Made by a program: the position numbers and the translations under genes. A stretch of DNA of 64,000 bases, from the NCBI GenBank assembly GCA_934668765.1, contig CAKUOH010000010.1, forward strand, positions 1-64,000. Reading direction: 5' to 3'. Source of the DNA: an uncultured Helicobacteraceae bacterium. Lineage in GTDB: Bacteria > Campylobacterota > Campylobacteria > Campylobacterales > Helicobacteraceae. Shown here one piece after another: positions 43,103 to 52,479 of the stretch. Under the pieces are notes generated by a model, which searched no databases, was not told the DNA's origin, and worked only from the letters and a program-made list of their open reading frames with translations. Numbering within the stretch: position 1 is the first letter of the stretch; every line of letters begins with the position of its first letter.

Positions 43103-44455
43103 ATGAGTATCCAAAAGTTAGACAGCGCAAATCTCGTGGTAAAAGATAATATCAGCGCGGATTTAGTCAATGCCAAACGCGCCAAAATCGCGCAAAAATT
43201 AAGCAAAAGCGTGAAAATTGACGGATTTAGAAAGGGCAAAGTCCCGCTACAAGTAATCGAATCACGCTATAACGCGCAAATCAAGCAAGATTCGCAAAAC
43301 GAAGCGTTAAATGACAGCATTAGCGCGAATTTAAAGGCAGAAAATATCGCACAAAGTAGCATTATTGGCACGGCTATATTTGATAAATTTGAAGTAGGCA
43401 ATGATGGCACAATCGCTTACGAAGCAAAACTCGGCGTTATACCTAGCTTTTCGCTAGAAAATATCGTGGATTCCGTGCCGAATCTTAATCTTAAAAAAGT
43501 CGATAAAAAGGCGATTGATGAAAGGTTGGCGATTTTTGCCAAAAATAGCGGAGATTTGATAGAGACGGATAAAAAAATCGAAAATGGCGATGTGGCAAAT
43601 ATTGATTTTGATGGATTTATCAATGGCGAAGCATTTGAAGGTGGGAGCGCGAAAGGCTTTGAGCTAGAAATCGGCTCAAAAAGTTTTATTGATGGCTTTG
43701 AAGATGGGCTAGTGGGCTTACAAAAAGGCGATGAAAAGAGCCTAAATCTAACTTTTCCAAAAGATTACGCGGCGCATTTAGCAGATAAAAAAGCGGAATT
43801 TAAAGTTAAGATAAATGCCGTAAAAAAGCGCGAATCTGCGCCCATTAACGATGATTTGGCAAAAAAAGTGCTTTCAAATAATACAGAGGCAAAGCTAGAA
43901 GATTTGGAGGCATTTATCAAAACCCAGCTTGAAAATGAAGCAAAAAACAACGCATTTAACGAAGCAAAGCCCATTTTGGTAGAAAATCTACTTAAAAACA
44001 TCATCTTTGATTTGCCAAATAATATCATCGAGCAAGAAATGGATATAATATTTAGAAATGCCTTGCAGGGCTTAAATGCGGATGAATTAAAAGAATTGCA
44101 AGAAAATAGAGACAAAGCAAAAGAAAAGCGCGAATCTTACCGTAGCGAGGCGCAAAAAAGCGTGAAGCTAACTTTTATCGTGGATTCATACTCAAAGGTG
44201 CATAATATTAAAGTCGCAGATAATGAAATATATCAAATGCTATATTATGAAGCGATGATGCGCGGACAAAATCCGCAGGATTTGGCAAAATTTTATGAGG
44301 AAAACAATATGTTCCCTGCCATAAAAATGACGATTTTGGAAAATAAGGTGTTAAATCATATTTTAGATTCTACGCTAAAAAATGCGTCTGATTCGTCATT
44401 GCAAGATTCGCGCAGTAAATCAAAGCAATCCAAAAAGTCTGAATCCAAAAATTAA
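43103..44455 (+). CDS. tig: Trigger factor
   Basis: Ribosome-bound chaperone and prolyl isomerase. The N-terminal ribosome-binding signature is GFRKGKVPLQVIESRY (about 41-56), the FKBP-like domain (about 155-240) has GDVANIDFDGFINGEAFEGG, and the C-terminal helical arms follow. 450 residues. The last ~19 residues (from about 432, SSLQDSRSKSKQSKKSESKN) derive from a REP-like half-element and are probably disordered. clpP follows 12 bp downstream, an order I recall from H. pylori. Confidence 0.95.
   Translation: MSIQKLDSANLVVKDNISADLVNAKRAKIAQKLSKSVKIDGFRKGKVPLQVIESRYNAQIKQDSQNEALNDSISANLKAENIAQSSIIGTAIFDKFEVGNDGTIAYEAKLGVIPSFSLENIVDSVPNLNLKKVDKKAIDERLAIFAKNSGDLIETDKKIENGDVANIDFDGFINGEAFEGGSAKGFELEIGSKSFIDGFEDGLVGLQKGDEKSLNLTFPKDYAAHLADKKAEFKVKINAVKKRESAPINDDLAKKVLSNNTEAKLEDLEAFIKTQLENEAKNNAFNEAKPILVENLLKNIIFDLPNNIIEQEMDIIFRNALQGLNADELKELQENRDKAKEKRESYRSEAQKSVKLTFIVDSYSKVHNIKVADNEIYQMLYYEAMMRGQNPQDLAKFYEENNMFPAIKMTILENKVLNHILDSTLKNASDSSLQDSRSKSKQSKKSESKN
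44396..44437. repeat. REP-like half-element in the tig 3' end
   Basis: CGTCATTGCAAGATTCGCGC then AGTAAATCAAAGCAATCC: the GTCATTGC...AAGCAATCC half-element of the family. It translates as SLQDSRSKSKQS, parallel to SLRDLRSKSKQS in MlaF. Confidence 0.7.
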
Positions 44456-44467
44456 AGGAAATTTAAA

Positions 44468-45055
44468 ATGAATTATATCCCCTATGTGATTGAGCGCACA
44501 AGTCGTGGTGAGCGCAGTTATGATATTTATTCACGGCTTTTAAAAGATAGAGTGGTGATTTTAAGTGGCGAGATTGATGATATGATGGCAAGTTCAATCA
44601 TCGCGCAGTTGCTGTTTTTGGAGGCAGAAGACCCGCAAAAAGATATTTTTGTTTATGTAAATTCGCCCGGTGGCGTGATTACTAGCGGATTAAGTATTTA
44701 TGATACTATGAATTATATAAAACCAGATATTTCCACTATCTGCATAGGACAGGCGGCGTCAATGGGTGCATTTCTTTTAAGTAGCGGGACGAAAGGCAAG
44801 AGATACGCGCTGCCAAATGCTAGGATTATGATTCATCAACCTTTGGGCGGGGCGCGAGGACAGGCGAGCGATATTGAGATTCAAGCAAAAGAGATTTTGT
44901 ATCAAAAAAGTGAATTAAACAAGATTCTTGCCAAAAACACAGGGCAAAATATAAAAAAGATTCAAAGCGATACAGATAGAGATTTTTTTATGAGCGCGAA
45001 AGAGGCAAAAGATTATGGTATAATTGACGATGTATTAGGCAAAAGTTTAAAGTGA
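44468..45055 (+). CDS. clpP: ATP-dependent Clp protease proteolytic subunit
   Basis: Serine protease chamber of Clp. 195 residues; the triad is seen in [15 protein letters not shown] (Ser near 98), [11 protein letters not shown] (His near 123) and the downstream [20 protein letters not shown] (Asp near 172). [18 protein letters not shown] is the substrate-binding strand. Twelve bases after tig, likely one transcript. Acts with ClpX/ClpA in regulated proteolysis. Confidence 0.96.
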   Translation: MNYIPYVIERTSRGERSYDIYSRLLKDRVVILSGEIDDMMASSIIAQLLFLEAEDPQKDIFVYVNSPGGVITSGLSIYDTMNYIKPDISTICIGQAASMGAFLLSSGTKGKRYALPNARIMIHQPLGGARGQASDIEIQAKEILYQKSELNKILAKNTGQNIKKIQSDTDRDFFMSAKEAKDYGIIDDVLGKSLK

Positions 45056-45077
45056 GTTTTTATAGGATTTTTGAAAG

Positions 45078-46139
45078 ATGATTAGACTGCAAACAAACGA
45101 GAGTGAAATCGACAACATCTTGCAAGGGGACGCACCAAGCGCGGATTCAACTAGTGAAAGTGGCGAATCGCCACCTATCGAAGCACCCGAGCAAGCCATT
45201 AGCATAGAGAATTTTTCTACCGAAGTTTTTAAAACGCTTTTAAATAAACAAGTAGCCCCGCTCCCGCTAAACTACCAGACATATTTTGAGACGCTTTTAA
45301 ACACCAAAGATATTGAGTTCCAAAAGAAAATCCACGAGCTTATGGAGGCAGCGGACGACCATAGCGATGATGAGCGCAATATCACATTTGAAAAAAGCAT
45401 TCATTCCGCCTTTGCAAACACGCGCGATATTATGAAATGCACTTCATCGATTTATAAGAATCTAATGATTATGAATGACATTGAAAAACGCTGGTCAGCG
45501 GACTTGGAGAGCGATAACCCAAATCCTGCAAAATTTATGCAAGAGAGCAAAAATATCCAACACCAAATTGACAATCAAATCAATCAACTAAAAATTTTAT
45601 ACCAAAAATGCAACAAGATTTTGGAAAATATCAACACAAATACGATGTATGATTCCAAATTCAACACTTATAATAAACGCTACTACATTTATTTGGTGCA
45701 AAATGAGCAAAAAATGGTAGAGAAATTCGCCCACACAAGCACGATTATAATGATGTCTTTGCCACTTGGCGTTACGCGCTATTTGCAAAATGACCAAACC
45801 ACCGCGCTAATTGTGATGAAAACAGTCGCCAAACTCTTGCTAAAAACTTCGCGCCGAAGCGATGTCATCGGCTATGTGGGGAATGGAATCTTTGGTATGC
45901 TATTAAAGCACTCGGATTTATTTAGCACACAAAAGGCAAGCGAACGGCTCATTGACTTGATGAAAAATACGAATGTTTTTTTGGATAAGCGCGAGATTCA
46001 CTTGGATTTAAATATAGGGATTTCCAAACTAAAACCTGAACGCAATGCAGAAGATAGCCTAAATTGCGCGATAAACGCACTGCGCACAGCGCAAAAAAGT
46101 AATGCGCCGTATATGATTTATAAGGACGATAAAGAGTAA
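45078..46139 (+). CDS. Degenerate GGDEF-domain protein
   Basis: 353 residues, cytoplasmic. The N-terminal half is acidic and helical (about 1-190). The C-terminal part (about 195-350) lines up with GGDEF domains: YNKRYYIYLV matches the Y-N-RR-Y start, and RRSDVIGYVGNGIFGMLLKH matches the region R--D---R-GGDEF--LL, where GGDEF is replaced by VGNGIF. DLNIGISKL fits the later strand. The missing catalytic acids argue against diguanylate cyclase activity. It could act as an inactive regulator or protein-binding domain. It directly follows clpP, where from memory H. pylori has def. Confidence 0.7.
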   Translation: MIRLQTNESEIDNILQGDAPSADSTSESGESPPIEAPEQAISIENFSTEVFKTLLNKQVAPLPLNYQTYFETLLNTKDIEFQKKIHELMEAADDHSDDERNITFEKSIHSAFANTRDIMKCTSSIYKNLMIMNDIEKRWSADLESDNPNPAKFMQESKNIQHQIDNQINQLKILYQKCNKILENINTNTMYDSKFNTYNKRYYIYLVQNEQKMVEKFAHTSTIIMMSLPLGVTRYLQNDQTTALIVMKTVAKLLLKTSRRSDVIGYVGNGIFGMLLKHSDLFSTQKASERLIDLMKNTNVFLDKREIHLDLNIGISKLKPERNAEDSLNCAINALRTAQKSNAPYMIYKDDKE

Positions 46140-46161
46140 AAAGCGCGGACAATTTGTTCTG

Positions 46162-46280
46162 GGGTATGCGATTTCGCACTTGTAAAAATTTTTGGGATTT
46201 CGCAGACTCCAAGTCTAGTCTCAATCCCAAAAATTTTTACAAATACAAAAGCCACACCGCCATTACTTCGATTGTTTTTT
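46162..46280. repeat. Dispersed hairpin repeat, copy 2
   Basis: Has the same outer blocks as copy 1 (GGTATGCGATTTCGCACTT; ACCGCCATTACTTCGATTG). The stem is perfect over 18 bp, 46182-46199 with 46223-46240 (GTAAAAATTTTTGGGATT), and the loop 46200-46222 contains CAGACTCCAAGTCTAGTCTC unchanged from copy 1. It lies between convergent genes and could terminate transcription both ways. Confidence 0.85.
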
Positions 46281-46307
46281 GTGCGATTCATAAGATTTGT
46301 GTGAGTC

Positions 46308-46348
46308 AAAACTCCCCCTCCCTTGCGGAGGGGGATTAAGGGGGTGGG
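46308..46348. repeat. GC-rich palindromic element, intergenic copy
   Basis: CCCCCTCCCTTGCGGAGGGG then GATTAAGGGGGTGGG: the second hairpin and tail of the GC-rich family, immediately downstream of hairpin copy 2 and before the glucosyltransferase B stop. Confidence 0.85.
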
Positions 46349-46368
46349 TAAAAAATCCTGTCATTGAA

Positions 46369-47880
46369 CTACCACATCATAACAATATAACACGATTTTG
46401 CCCTTTCGATTGTGTGATAGCCGTTTTTGAAAATCACTTCACTACCAAAAATCTCTTTTATAAAGTTGCAAATTTCATCATTGCCAAAATTGTAGGGCGC
46501 ATTTAGGTGGCGTAACTTCATATTAAACCAAAAATCATCTTGCCTTGCAAGGCGCGGAATGAGTAGCAACGCGCCGTATTTGCTATAAAATCGCGCAGTT
46601 ACGGGCGCAGTGCCGATTTGCGAAATATCGATTGTGATACTTGCGCCACGCGGAATCTTATCGCTTAAATCTTGCAGTAATAATTTCGCACGAAAATCCA
46701 AATATTCATCTTGCTTTTTTAGTGCGTTGCCATAAATATTTGCAAAGCTAATAAGAAAATATGCAGTGATTATCGCCAAAGTGCAAGAAAAATAATGCAA
46801 AATTGCGCGAATCTTGTGCGAATCTACTTGATTCATAAGCGAAATATTTGCGATAGCGATAATCGCCACAAATGCGTTAAATCCATAAAATGCGCGTGGG
46901 TGAAAGAGTGGATACTCTAGCACCACATAAAGCCCAAAAGATAGCGCAAATCCAAGTGCGAGAAATAGAGACGCGCTAAAAATTACAACAATTTTAGGGC
47001 GATTTGTGCAAATCGTAGCATTTATCACAAACAAAACACAATTTAGAGCAATTAGCCACATATACGCCATTTGCTTAAAGTCATTAAAAATTGTCGTTGC
47101 ATACTCTGCTAGATTCGCCCACACAGCGATAAAAAAGTGGCTATTTAGGGCTATTGTTTTATCAGAGATTCCAAGTGGAACAATGGGATTTATGGTGAGT
47201 TTGTAAATCAAACTTGCCACAATGAGATTTGCCGCACAAATACCAAGAAATCCCACGCTTTCTTTAAAGCTACGCCCTTTTATAAAAAACGCACTAAAAG
47301 CAAAATATAGACTTAAAATTATGTAAGTTGCATTTGCAGCTTGATAGCTCATAAACATTAAAATAAGCGAAACCACGCTTATAGCGCAAAAAATGCGGAT
47401 TTTTTCTTTAAATAAAAATGGCACAATCGCAAAAAATAATGCCATTGCCATTGTTAGCGAATCAAATTTATAAGATAGATTTTGCAAAAAATGCGGACTT
47501 AATCCCAAAGGCAAACTTGCCACAATGCCGATAAAATCAAATTTGCCACGAATGAGATAGATTAAAATCATAGATGAGATTATCACAAAGCACACGGCGA
47601 TAACTTGCAACAAAGGCGACATATCAAGCGCACCCTTGCCAAATGTGCTTAAATCATTCAAAAGAAAAGTCCCTAAATAGCGACTATTATGATTCCAGCT
47701 CAAATCAATAATACTGCTATTCAAATCATCCATATAGTAAATATCGCCGCGAAGCAGGGCAAAAAGCGCGATTCCATACAAAGCGATTCCATATAAAAAG
47801 GCTTTGCATAAATTTGGTGTAGCAATAAATTCACGCACGACATTGCGAATCTCGCTCCAAAAATCCATATATTTTTTCAT
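46369..47880 (-). CDS. Membrane glucosyltransferase paralogue B
   Basis: 503 residues of the Glucos_trans_II-like family, about ten to eleven membrane helices. It starts MKKYMDFWSEIRNVVREFI and has ALLRGDIYYMDDLN, where the acidic pair sits in the first periplasmic loop. Many blocks match paralogues A, C and D nearly word for word (IRGKFDFIGIVASLPLGLSP; SYKFDSLTMAMALFFAIVPF). It lacks the poly-G tract, having a Gln-Val-Asp-Ser-His segment (MNQVDSHKIRAILHYFSC) in its place. The C-terminal ~100 residues differ most between paralogues, suggesting different acceptor or sugar specificity. It follows paralogue C by 5 bp. Confidence 0.85.
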   Translation of the reverse strand: MKKYMDFWSEIRNVVREFIATPNLCKAFLYGIALYGIALFALLRGDIYYMDDLNSSIIDLSWNHNSRYLGTFLLNDLSTFGKGALDMSPLLQVIAVCFVIISSMILIYLIRGKFDFIGIVASLPLGLSPHFLQNLSYKFDSLTMAMALFFAIVPFLFKEKIRIFCAISVVSLILMFMSYQAANATYIILSLYFAFSAFFIKGRSFKESVGFLGICAANLIVASLIYKLTINPIVPLGISDKTIALNSHFFIAVWANLAEYATTIFNDFKQMAYMWLIALNCVLFVINATICTNRPKIVVIFSASLFLALGFALSFGLYVVLEYPLFHPRAFYGFNAFVAIIAIANISLMNQVDSHKIRAILHYFSCTLAIITAYFLISFANIYGNALKKQDEYLDFRAKLLLQDLSDKIPRGASITIDISQIGTAPVTARFYSKYGALLLIPRLARQDDFWFNMKLRHLNAPYNFGNDEICNFIKEIFGSEVIFKNGYHTIERAKSCYIVMMW

Positions 47881-47885
47881 TAATC

Positions 47886-49403
47886 TTACTTATTTATCGT
47901 AACAATGTAGCAGGATTTGCTTTTTGTGATTGTGTGATAGGCATTTTTGGCGATGATTTCACTGCCAAATGTCTCTAGCAAAAATGCGCACATTTCGCTA
48001 TTTTCCAAATTATAGGGCGCATTTAGGTGGCGCACTCGCCAATGGAAAAACCAATCATTCTCCGCTACTTTGGGGATTAGGCGCGAAATATCGCCGTATT
48101 TTTCGGCAAATCTTTGCGCCACAGGGTGTTTATCAAGGTAGATTTTTAAATCCACCATTGCGCCACGCGGAATCTTATCGCTTAAATCTTGCAGTAATAA
48201 TTTCGCACGAAAATCCAAATATTCATCTTGCTTTTTTAGTGCGTTGCCATAAATATTTGCAAAGCTAATAAGAAAATATGCAGTGATTATCGCCAAAGTG
48301 CAAGAAAAATAATGCAAAATTGCGCGAATCTTGTGCGAATCTACTTGATTCATAAACGAAATATTTGCGATTGCAATCACTGCCACAAGCGCATTAAATC
48401 CATAAAATGTGCGTGGCTCAAAGATTGTTTTCTCTAGCACGATATACAGTCCAAAAGATAGCGCAAATCCAAGCGTGAGAAATAGAGTCGCACCAAAAAC
48501 TACAAAAATTTTAGGGCGATTAGCGCAAATCGCTACCATTGCCACAAATAGCACACAATTTAGCGCAATTAGCCACATATACGCCATATTTTTTAAATCA
48601 TTAAAAATCGTAGTTGCATACTCTGCTAGATTCGCCCAAAGTCCCACAAAAAAATGAGCATCCAAAGATAGCATTTTATTAGAAGTATAGGCGATAATAT
48701 ATTCACTTACAGGCTGCATAATGATGAGTTTATAAATCAAAGTTGCAATGATTAGGTTTGCCGCACAAATGCCTAAAAATCCCGCGCTTTGCTTGAGATT
48801 CTGCGATGTGGCAAAAAAGGCAAAATATAGACTTAAAATTATGTAAGTTGCATTTGCGGCTTGATAACACATAAGCATACAAAGTAGCGAAATCACGCTC
48901 ACCACGCAAAAAACGCGCTTATTGCGTTGAAACAAAAATGGCACAATCGCAAAAAATAATGCCATTGCCATTGTTAGCGAATCAAATTTATAAGATAGAT
49001 TTTGCAAAAAATGCGGACTTAATCCCAAAGGCAAACTTGCCACAATGCCGATAAAATCAAATTTGCCACGAATGAGATAGATTAAAATCATAGATGAGAT
49101 TATCACAAGGCAAATACCAAAAATCTGCGGTAGTGGCGATAAATCAAGCGTCCCTTTGCCAAAAGTCGCAACGCCACTTAATGTAAATGTGGTTAGGTAG
49201 CGACTAAATGTATTTGCGTTGCTATTATCAATTATGCTATGTTGCAAGTCATCAATATAGTAAATATCGCCACGAAGCAGGGCAAAAAGCGCGATTGCAT
49301 ACAAAGCGATTCCCCAAAGAAACGCGCTTTTTAGATTCGGCACACTTATAAAATCGCACACGATTCGCCAAATCTCGTTCCAAAAATCCATATATTTTTT
49401 CAT
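47886..49403 (-). CDS. Membrane glucosyltransferase paralogue C
   Basis: 505 residues from ATG 49403 (MKKYMDFWNEIWRIVCDFI), with a GGGAGTAG site upstream. Same family and topology as B. Its central block is almost identical to B, for example the region 48170-48360 against 46660-46860, yet the N- and C-terminal thirds differ. A shorter second loop (FFATSQNLKQSAGFLG) replaces the ten-residue FIKGRSFKES segment of the others. No homopolymer tract. Its start is 18 bp after the paralogue D stop, so D, C and B form one operon read leftward. Confidence 0.85.
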   Translation of the reverse strand: MKKYMDFWNEIWRIVCDFISVPNLKSAFLWGIALYAIALFALLRGDIYYIDDLQHSIIDNSNANTFSRYLTTFTLSGVATFGKGTLDLSPLPQIFGICLVIISSMILIYLIRGKFDFIGIVASLPLGLSPHFLQNLSYKFDSLTMAMALFFAIVPFLFQRNKRVFCVVSVISLLCMLMCYQAANATYIILSLYFAFFATSQNLKQSAGFLGICAANLIIATLIYKLIIMQPVSEYIIAYTSNKMLSLDAHFFVGLWANLAEYATTIFNDLKNMAYMWLIALNCVLFVAMVAICANRPKIFVVFGATLFLTLGFALSFGLYIVLEKTIFEPRTFYGFNALVAVIAIANISFMNQVDSHKIRAILHYFSCTLAIITAYFLISFANIYGNALKKQDEYLDFRAKLLLQDLSDKIPRGAMVDLKIYLDKHPVAQRFAEKYGDISRLIPKVAENDWFFHWRVRHLNAPYNLENSEMCAFLLETFGSEIIAKNAYHTITKSKSCYIVTINK

Positions 49404-49421
49404 TTCTACTCCCAAAATCAC

Positions 49422-50979
49422 TTATTTTATCGTAACAATATAGCAGAATTTTGCTTTTTGTATCGTGTGGTAGGCGTTTTTAAAAATCACTTCGCTACCA
49501 AATCGCTCTCTTATAAAATTGCAAGTTTCGCTGTCATTAAAGCTATAAGGGGCATTTAGGTGTTCAAGTGCCCAAACAATCCAATTCGTATTTTTGTATT
49601 CTTTTAATAAACGCGAAATGTCGCTGTATTTGTCGATAAATCGTTGCGTAGCCTTGCTATATCCAATAGAACCTTCTATAATTATCATAGCGTTTTTGGG
49701 GGGAACTTTGTTGCTTAAATCGTGCATTAGCAATTCCGCTTTGAAAAGTATGTATTCATCTTGCTTTTTAAGTGCATTGCCATAGATATTTGCAAAGCTT
49801 ATTAGAAAATACGCCATAATCACTGCCACCACGCAGGAAATGTAATGCAGTATTTTTGGCAAATGGGGGGGGGGCAGAAAGGATATATTTTGTCGCGTGT
49901 GCGGGCAGAGATTTTGCCAACATAAATGAAACATTTGCAATGGCAATCACTGCCACAAATGCGTTAAACCCATAAAATGCGCGTGGCGTAAAAATGGGCT
50001 TTTGCAAAACCAAATAAAGCCCAAAAGATAGCGCAAATCCAAGCGTGAGAAATAGAGTCACACCAAGAATCAAAGCTATTTTGGGTAGATTCGTGCGAAG
50101 TGCAATATTTGCTACAAACAAACAGCAATTTAGCAAAATAAGCCAAATATAAGGCGTTTGCTTGAAATCATTAAAAATCGTGGTGGCGTAAGTGGAAAGA
50201 TTTGCCCAAATGCCGATAAAAAAGTGCGAATCTAGCGCGATTATTTTATCGGAAGTATATGTGGTGGTATATGTGTTAATAGGCTCTGCAATGATAAATT
50301 TATAAATCAAAGTCGCCACAATGAGATTTATCGCACAAATGCCTAAAAATAACACACTTTCTTTAAAGTTGCGCCTTTTTATAAAAAACGCGCTAAATGC
50401 AAAATAAAGGCTTAAAATGATATATGTCGCATTTGCCGCTTGATAAGTCATAAACATAAAAATAAGCGAAACCACGCTTATAGCGCAAAAAATGCGGATT
50501 TTTTCTTTAAATAAAAATGGCACAATCGCAAAAAATAATGCCATACTCATAGTTAAACTTTCAAATTTATATGAGAGATTTTCTAAAAAATATGGACTTA
50601 ATCCCAAAGGCAAACTTGCTACAATGCCGATAAAATCGAATTTGCCACGAATGAGATATAACAAAATCAAAGCCGAAGCTATGATAAAAATCACAGCAAT
50701 TATTTGAAGCAGTGGCGATGAATCAATCGAACTTTTACCAAACGACACCAAATTATTTAACATAAATGTCGTTAAATAGCGACTAAAATGATTCCAAGTA
50801 GTCTCTCTAGAACTACTGCCCCAATCATCTAAATAATAAATATCCCCGCGAATCAGGGCAAAAAGCGCGATTCCATACAAAGCGATTCCATATAAAAAGG
50901 CTTTGCATAAATTTGGCGTAGCGATAAACTCACGCACGATATTGCGAATCTCAAACCAAGATTGTAGGTATTTATTCAT
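49422..50979 (-). pseudogene. Membrane glucosyltransferase paralogue D, phase OFF
   Basis: This starts MNKYLQSWFEIRNIVREFIA and reads normally for about 370 residues, until a run of ten G (49865-49874), where the frame shifts to a spurious tail (PPPFAKNTALHFLRG). The true continuation (LPKILHYISCVVAVIMAYFL) lies in the next frame and runs to the stop at 49422. Removing one G would give 1557 bp and 518 residues, exactly the size of the open frame of paralogue A, which has nine G at the same place. Everything else is intact, so this is best read as a phase-variable gene in its OFF state, not decay. Confidence 0.9.
49865..49874. repeat. Poly-G tract (G10), OFF state
   Basis: Ten G on the plus strand inside paralogue D, with flanks identical to the G9 tract at 19870-19878 (GGCAAAT before, CAGAAAGGATATATTTTGTC after). 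One base over the in-frame length. Confidence 0.92.
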
Positions 50980-51119
50980 TTTTACGCGCCCTTAAAATCC
51001 CTTAAACATTTAGAATCTTTAAAGGCGCAATTCTATCGAATCTAACTTTAATGAAAGAATGTAGAATGTGTAGAATTTTCACTTTGCGCGAATCTCAAAG
51101 CAAGATTCGCACAAAATTC

Positions 51120-51479
51120 TTAATATGCGCGATTTTTAACGCATTTTAGCTCGACTTCCTCCGCGATATATACAGGCGCACCCGCGCTCCCTGCATTTTG
51201 CGTGGCGTATTGCCCTGCCACGCTTGTCATATTTGGGAAAACCTCCGCTTCCACAAACGCGCCTTGCTTCAAATCCACAAATTTTCCAGCCAAATCCGTC
51301 CCAAAAATCCCGCAATCATCAAGCTTGATTTTTGTCTGTGGCAAAATCTGCACCACAAAGCCGTTAATCGTAATGGTTTTGTTATTGTTATCCACCGCCG
51401 TAATTATGCCATCTAAATCCATACCGCCAGCAAATAGCCCACTTGCGCATAGAAGCACACCTAATGCCAATTTTTTCAT
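51120..51479 (-). CDS. Small periplasmic protein, DUF5666-like
   Basis: 119 residues. Signal peptide MKKLALGVLLCASGLFAGG. The mature part, DGIITAVDNNNKTITINGF and AGKFVDLKQGAFVEAEVF, has the strand pattern of DUF5666-type OB-like domains. Three cysteines are present (one in the signal, one near 57, one near the C-terminus), so a disulfide is possible. An AAGGAG site precedes the ATG. Function unknown; it stands alone between the glucosyltransferase operon and fliR. Confidence 0.7.
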   Translation of the reverse strand: MKKLALGVLLCASGLFAGGMDLDGIITAVDNNNKTITINGFVVQILPQTKIKLDDCGIFGTDLAGKFVDLKQGAFVEAEVFPNMTSVAGQYATQNAGSAGAPVYIAEEVELKCVKNRAY

Positions 51480-51576
51480 CTTTTCTCCTTTTAAATTTTA
51501 TTTTTGGCGATGAAATATTTACAAAGATTTGTGAAATGGTTGTGAAATTTATGTGAATCTTTGAATCGCGATGCGC

Positions 51577-52347
51577 TTATAATCCCATAAATCTTGCCAC
51601 AATCTTAAATGCCACCAAAATCTCTTCTCTAAAATGAAACATCATCGCAGGAAGCGCGATTATTAGCACTACAAAGGCGATGGCGACTTTTAGTGGAAGC
51701 CCAACCACTAGCAAGTTAAACTGCGGGTGAGTGCGCGTAATCATACCAAAGATGATTTCTGATAGCAAAATAATGCCCACCACAGGAAACGCAATGGTAA
51801 ATCCAATCACAAAAATCCCACCAGCAGCCTTTAACACATACAAAGGCATATTTTCGCTAAACGCAAAACCGCCTAGATTCGTGGCAGTTAGGCTATTTGC
51901 GATGAGTGAAAAGACGATATGATGAAAATCTAGTGCCAAAAATACCATAACTGCCACAAGGCTCAAAACCTGCGCGATGATGAGATTTTGCGCCCCGCTC
52001 ACAGGGTCATACGCGCTTCCCACGCTCATACCGATACTAAACCCCAAAAGCTCCCCTGCGTAAGCGATTGCATTAAACACCACTTGCAAGAAAAATGCCG
52101 CGATAAAGCCAAACAGCAATTCGCTTAAACCTGCTATGATAAATTCTAAAATCGTTATGTTTGTGTCAAATGGTGGCAATAGCGGGTAAAAAACAAGTGC
52201 CAAAAAGAAAATCATCGCACCTTTTACGCTGACAGGGATTAGGCGTGAATCAAAAAATGGAAAAAATGCGACAATGCCGCTGAATCGCAGGATTAGAAGT
52301 AAAAAATTTGCGACATTGCCATCGCTTAAATACGATAAAAGTTCCAT
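51577..52347 (-). CDS. fliR: Flagellar export gate protein FliR
   Basis: 256 residues with about six membrane helices. FliR forms the core of the flagellar type III export gate with FliP and FliQ. LLLILRFSGIVAFFPFFDSR (about 15-34) is the family's start signature, followed by FGFIAAFFLQVVFNAIAYAGELLGFSIGMS (here in parts GFIAAFFLQVVFNAI and AGELLGFSIGMS) and PVSGAQNLIIAQ. It stands alone, away from the other export genes. Confidence 0.93.
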   Translation of the reverse strand: MELLSYLSDGNVANFLLLILRFSGIVAFFPFFDSRLIPVSVKGAMIFFLALVFYPLLPPFDTNITILEFIIAGLSELLFGFIAAFFLQVVFNAIAYAGELLGFSIGMSVGSAYDPVSGAQNLIIAQVLSLVAVMVFLALDFHHIVFSLIANSLTATNLGGFAFSENMPLYVLKAAGGIFVIGFTIAFPVVGIILLSEIIFGMITRTHPQFNLLVVGLPLKVAIAFVVLIIALPAMMFHFREEILVAFKIVARFMGL

Positions 52348-52370
52348 CTTTGCCTTTCAATTTGTATCTT

Positions 52371-52415
52371 GGGTATGCGATTTGCGCTACTATTACTTTG
52401 ATTGTGATTTATAGC
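52371..52415. repeat. Dispersed hairpin repeat, copy 3 (core deleted)
   Basis: GGGTATGCGATTTGCGCTAC then TATTACTTTGATTGTGATTT: the two outer blocks of the repeat joined without the central hairpin. It lies between the fliR start and the lolD-like stop. Confidence 0.5.
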
Positions 52416-52479
52416 ACGAATCAAAGCGCAAATTTGGCGAATCTATGCCCAAAGCAGATTCTTGCAATCACGACATATT

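Noticed and set aside
46154-46506. Short plus-strand ORFs after the GGDEF-like gene
   Set aside because: They are translations of the hairpin repeat and the GC-rich element, or lie antisense to glucosyltransferase B.
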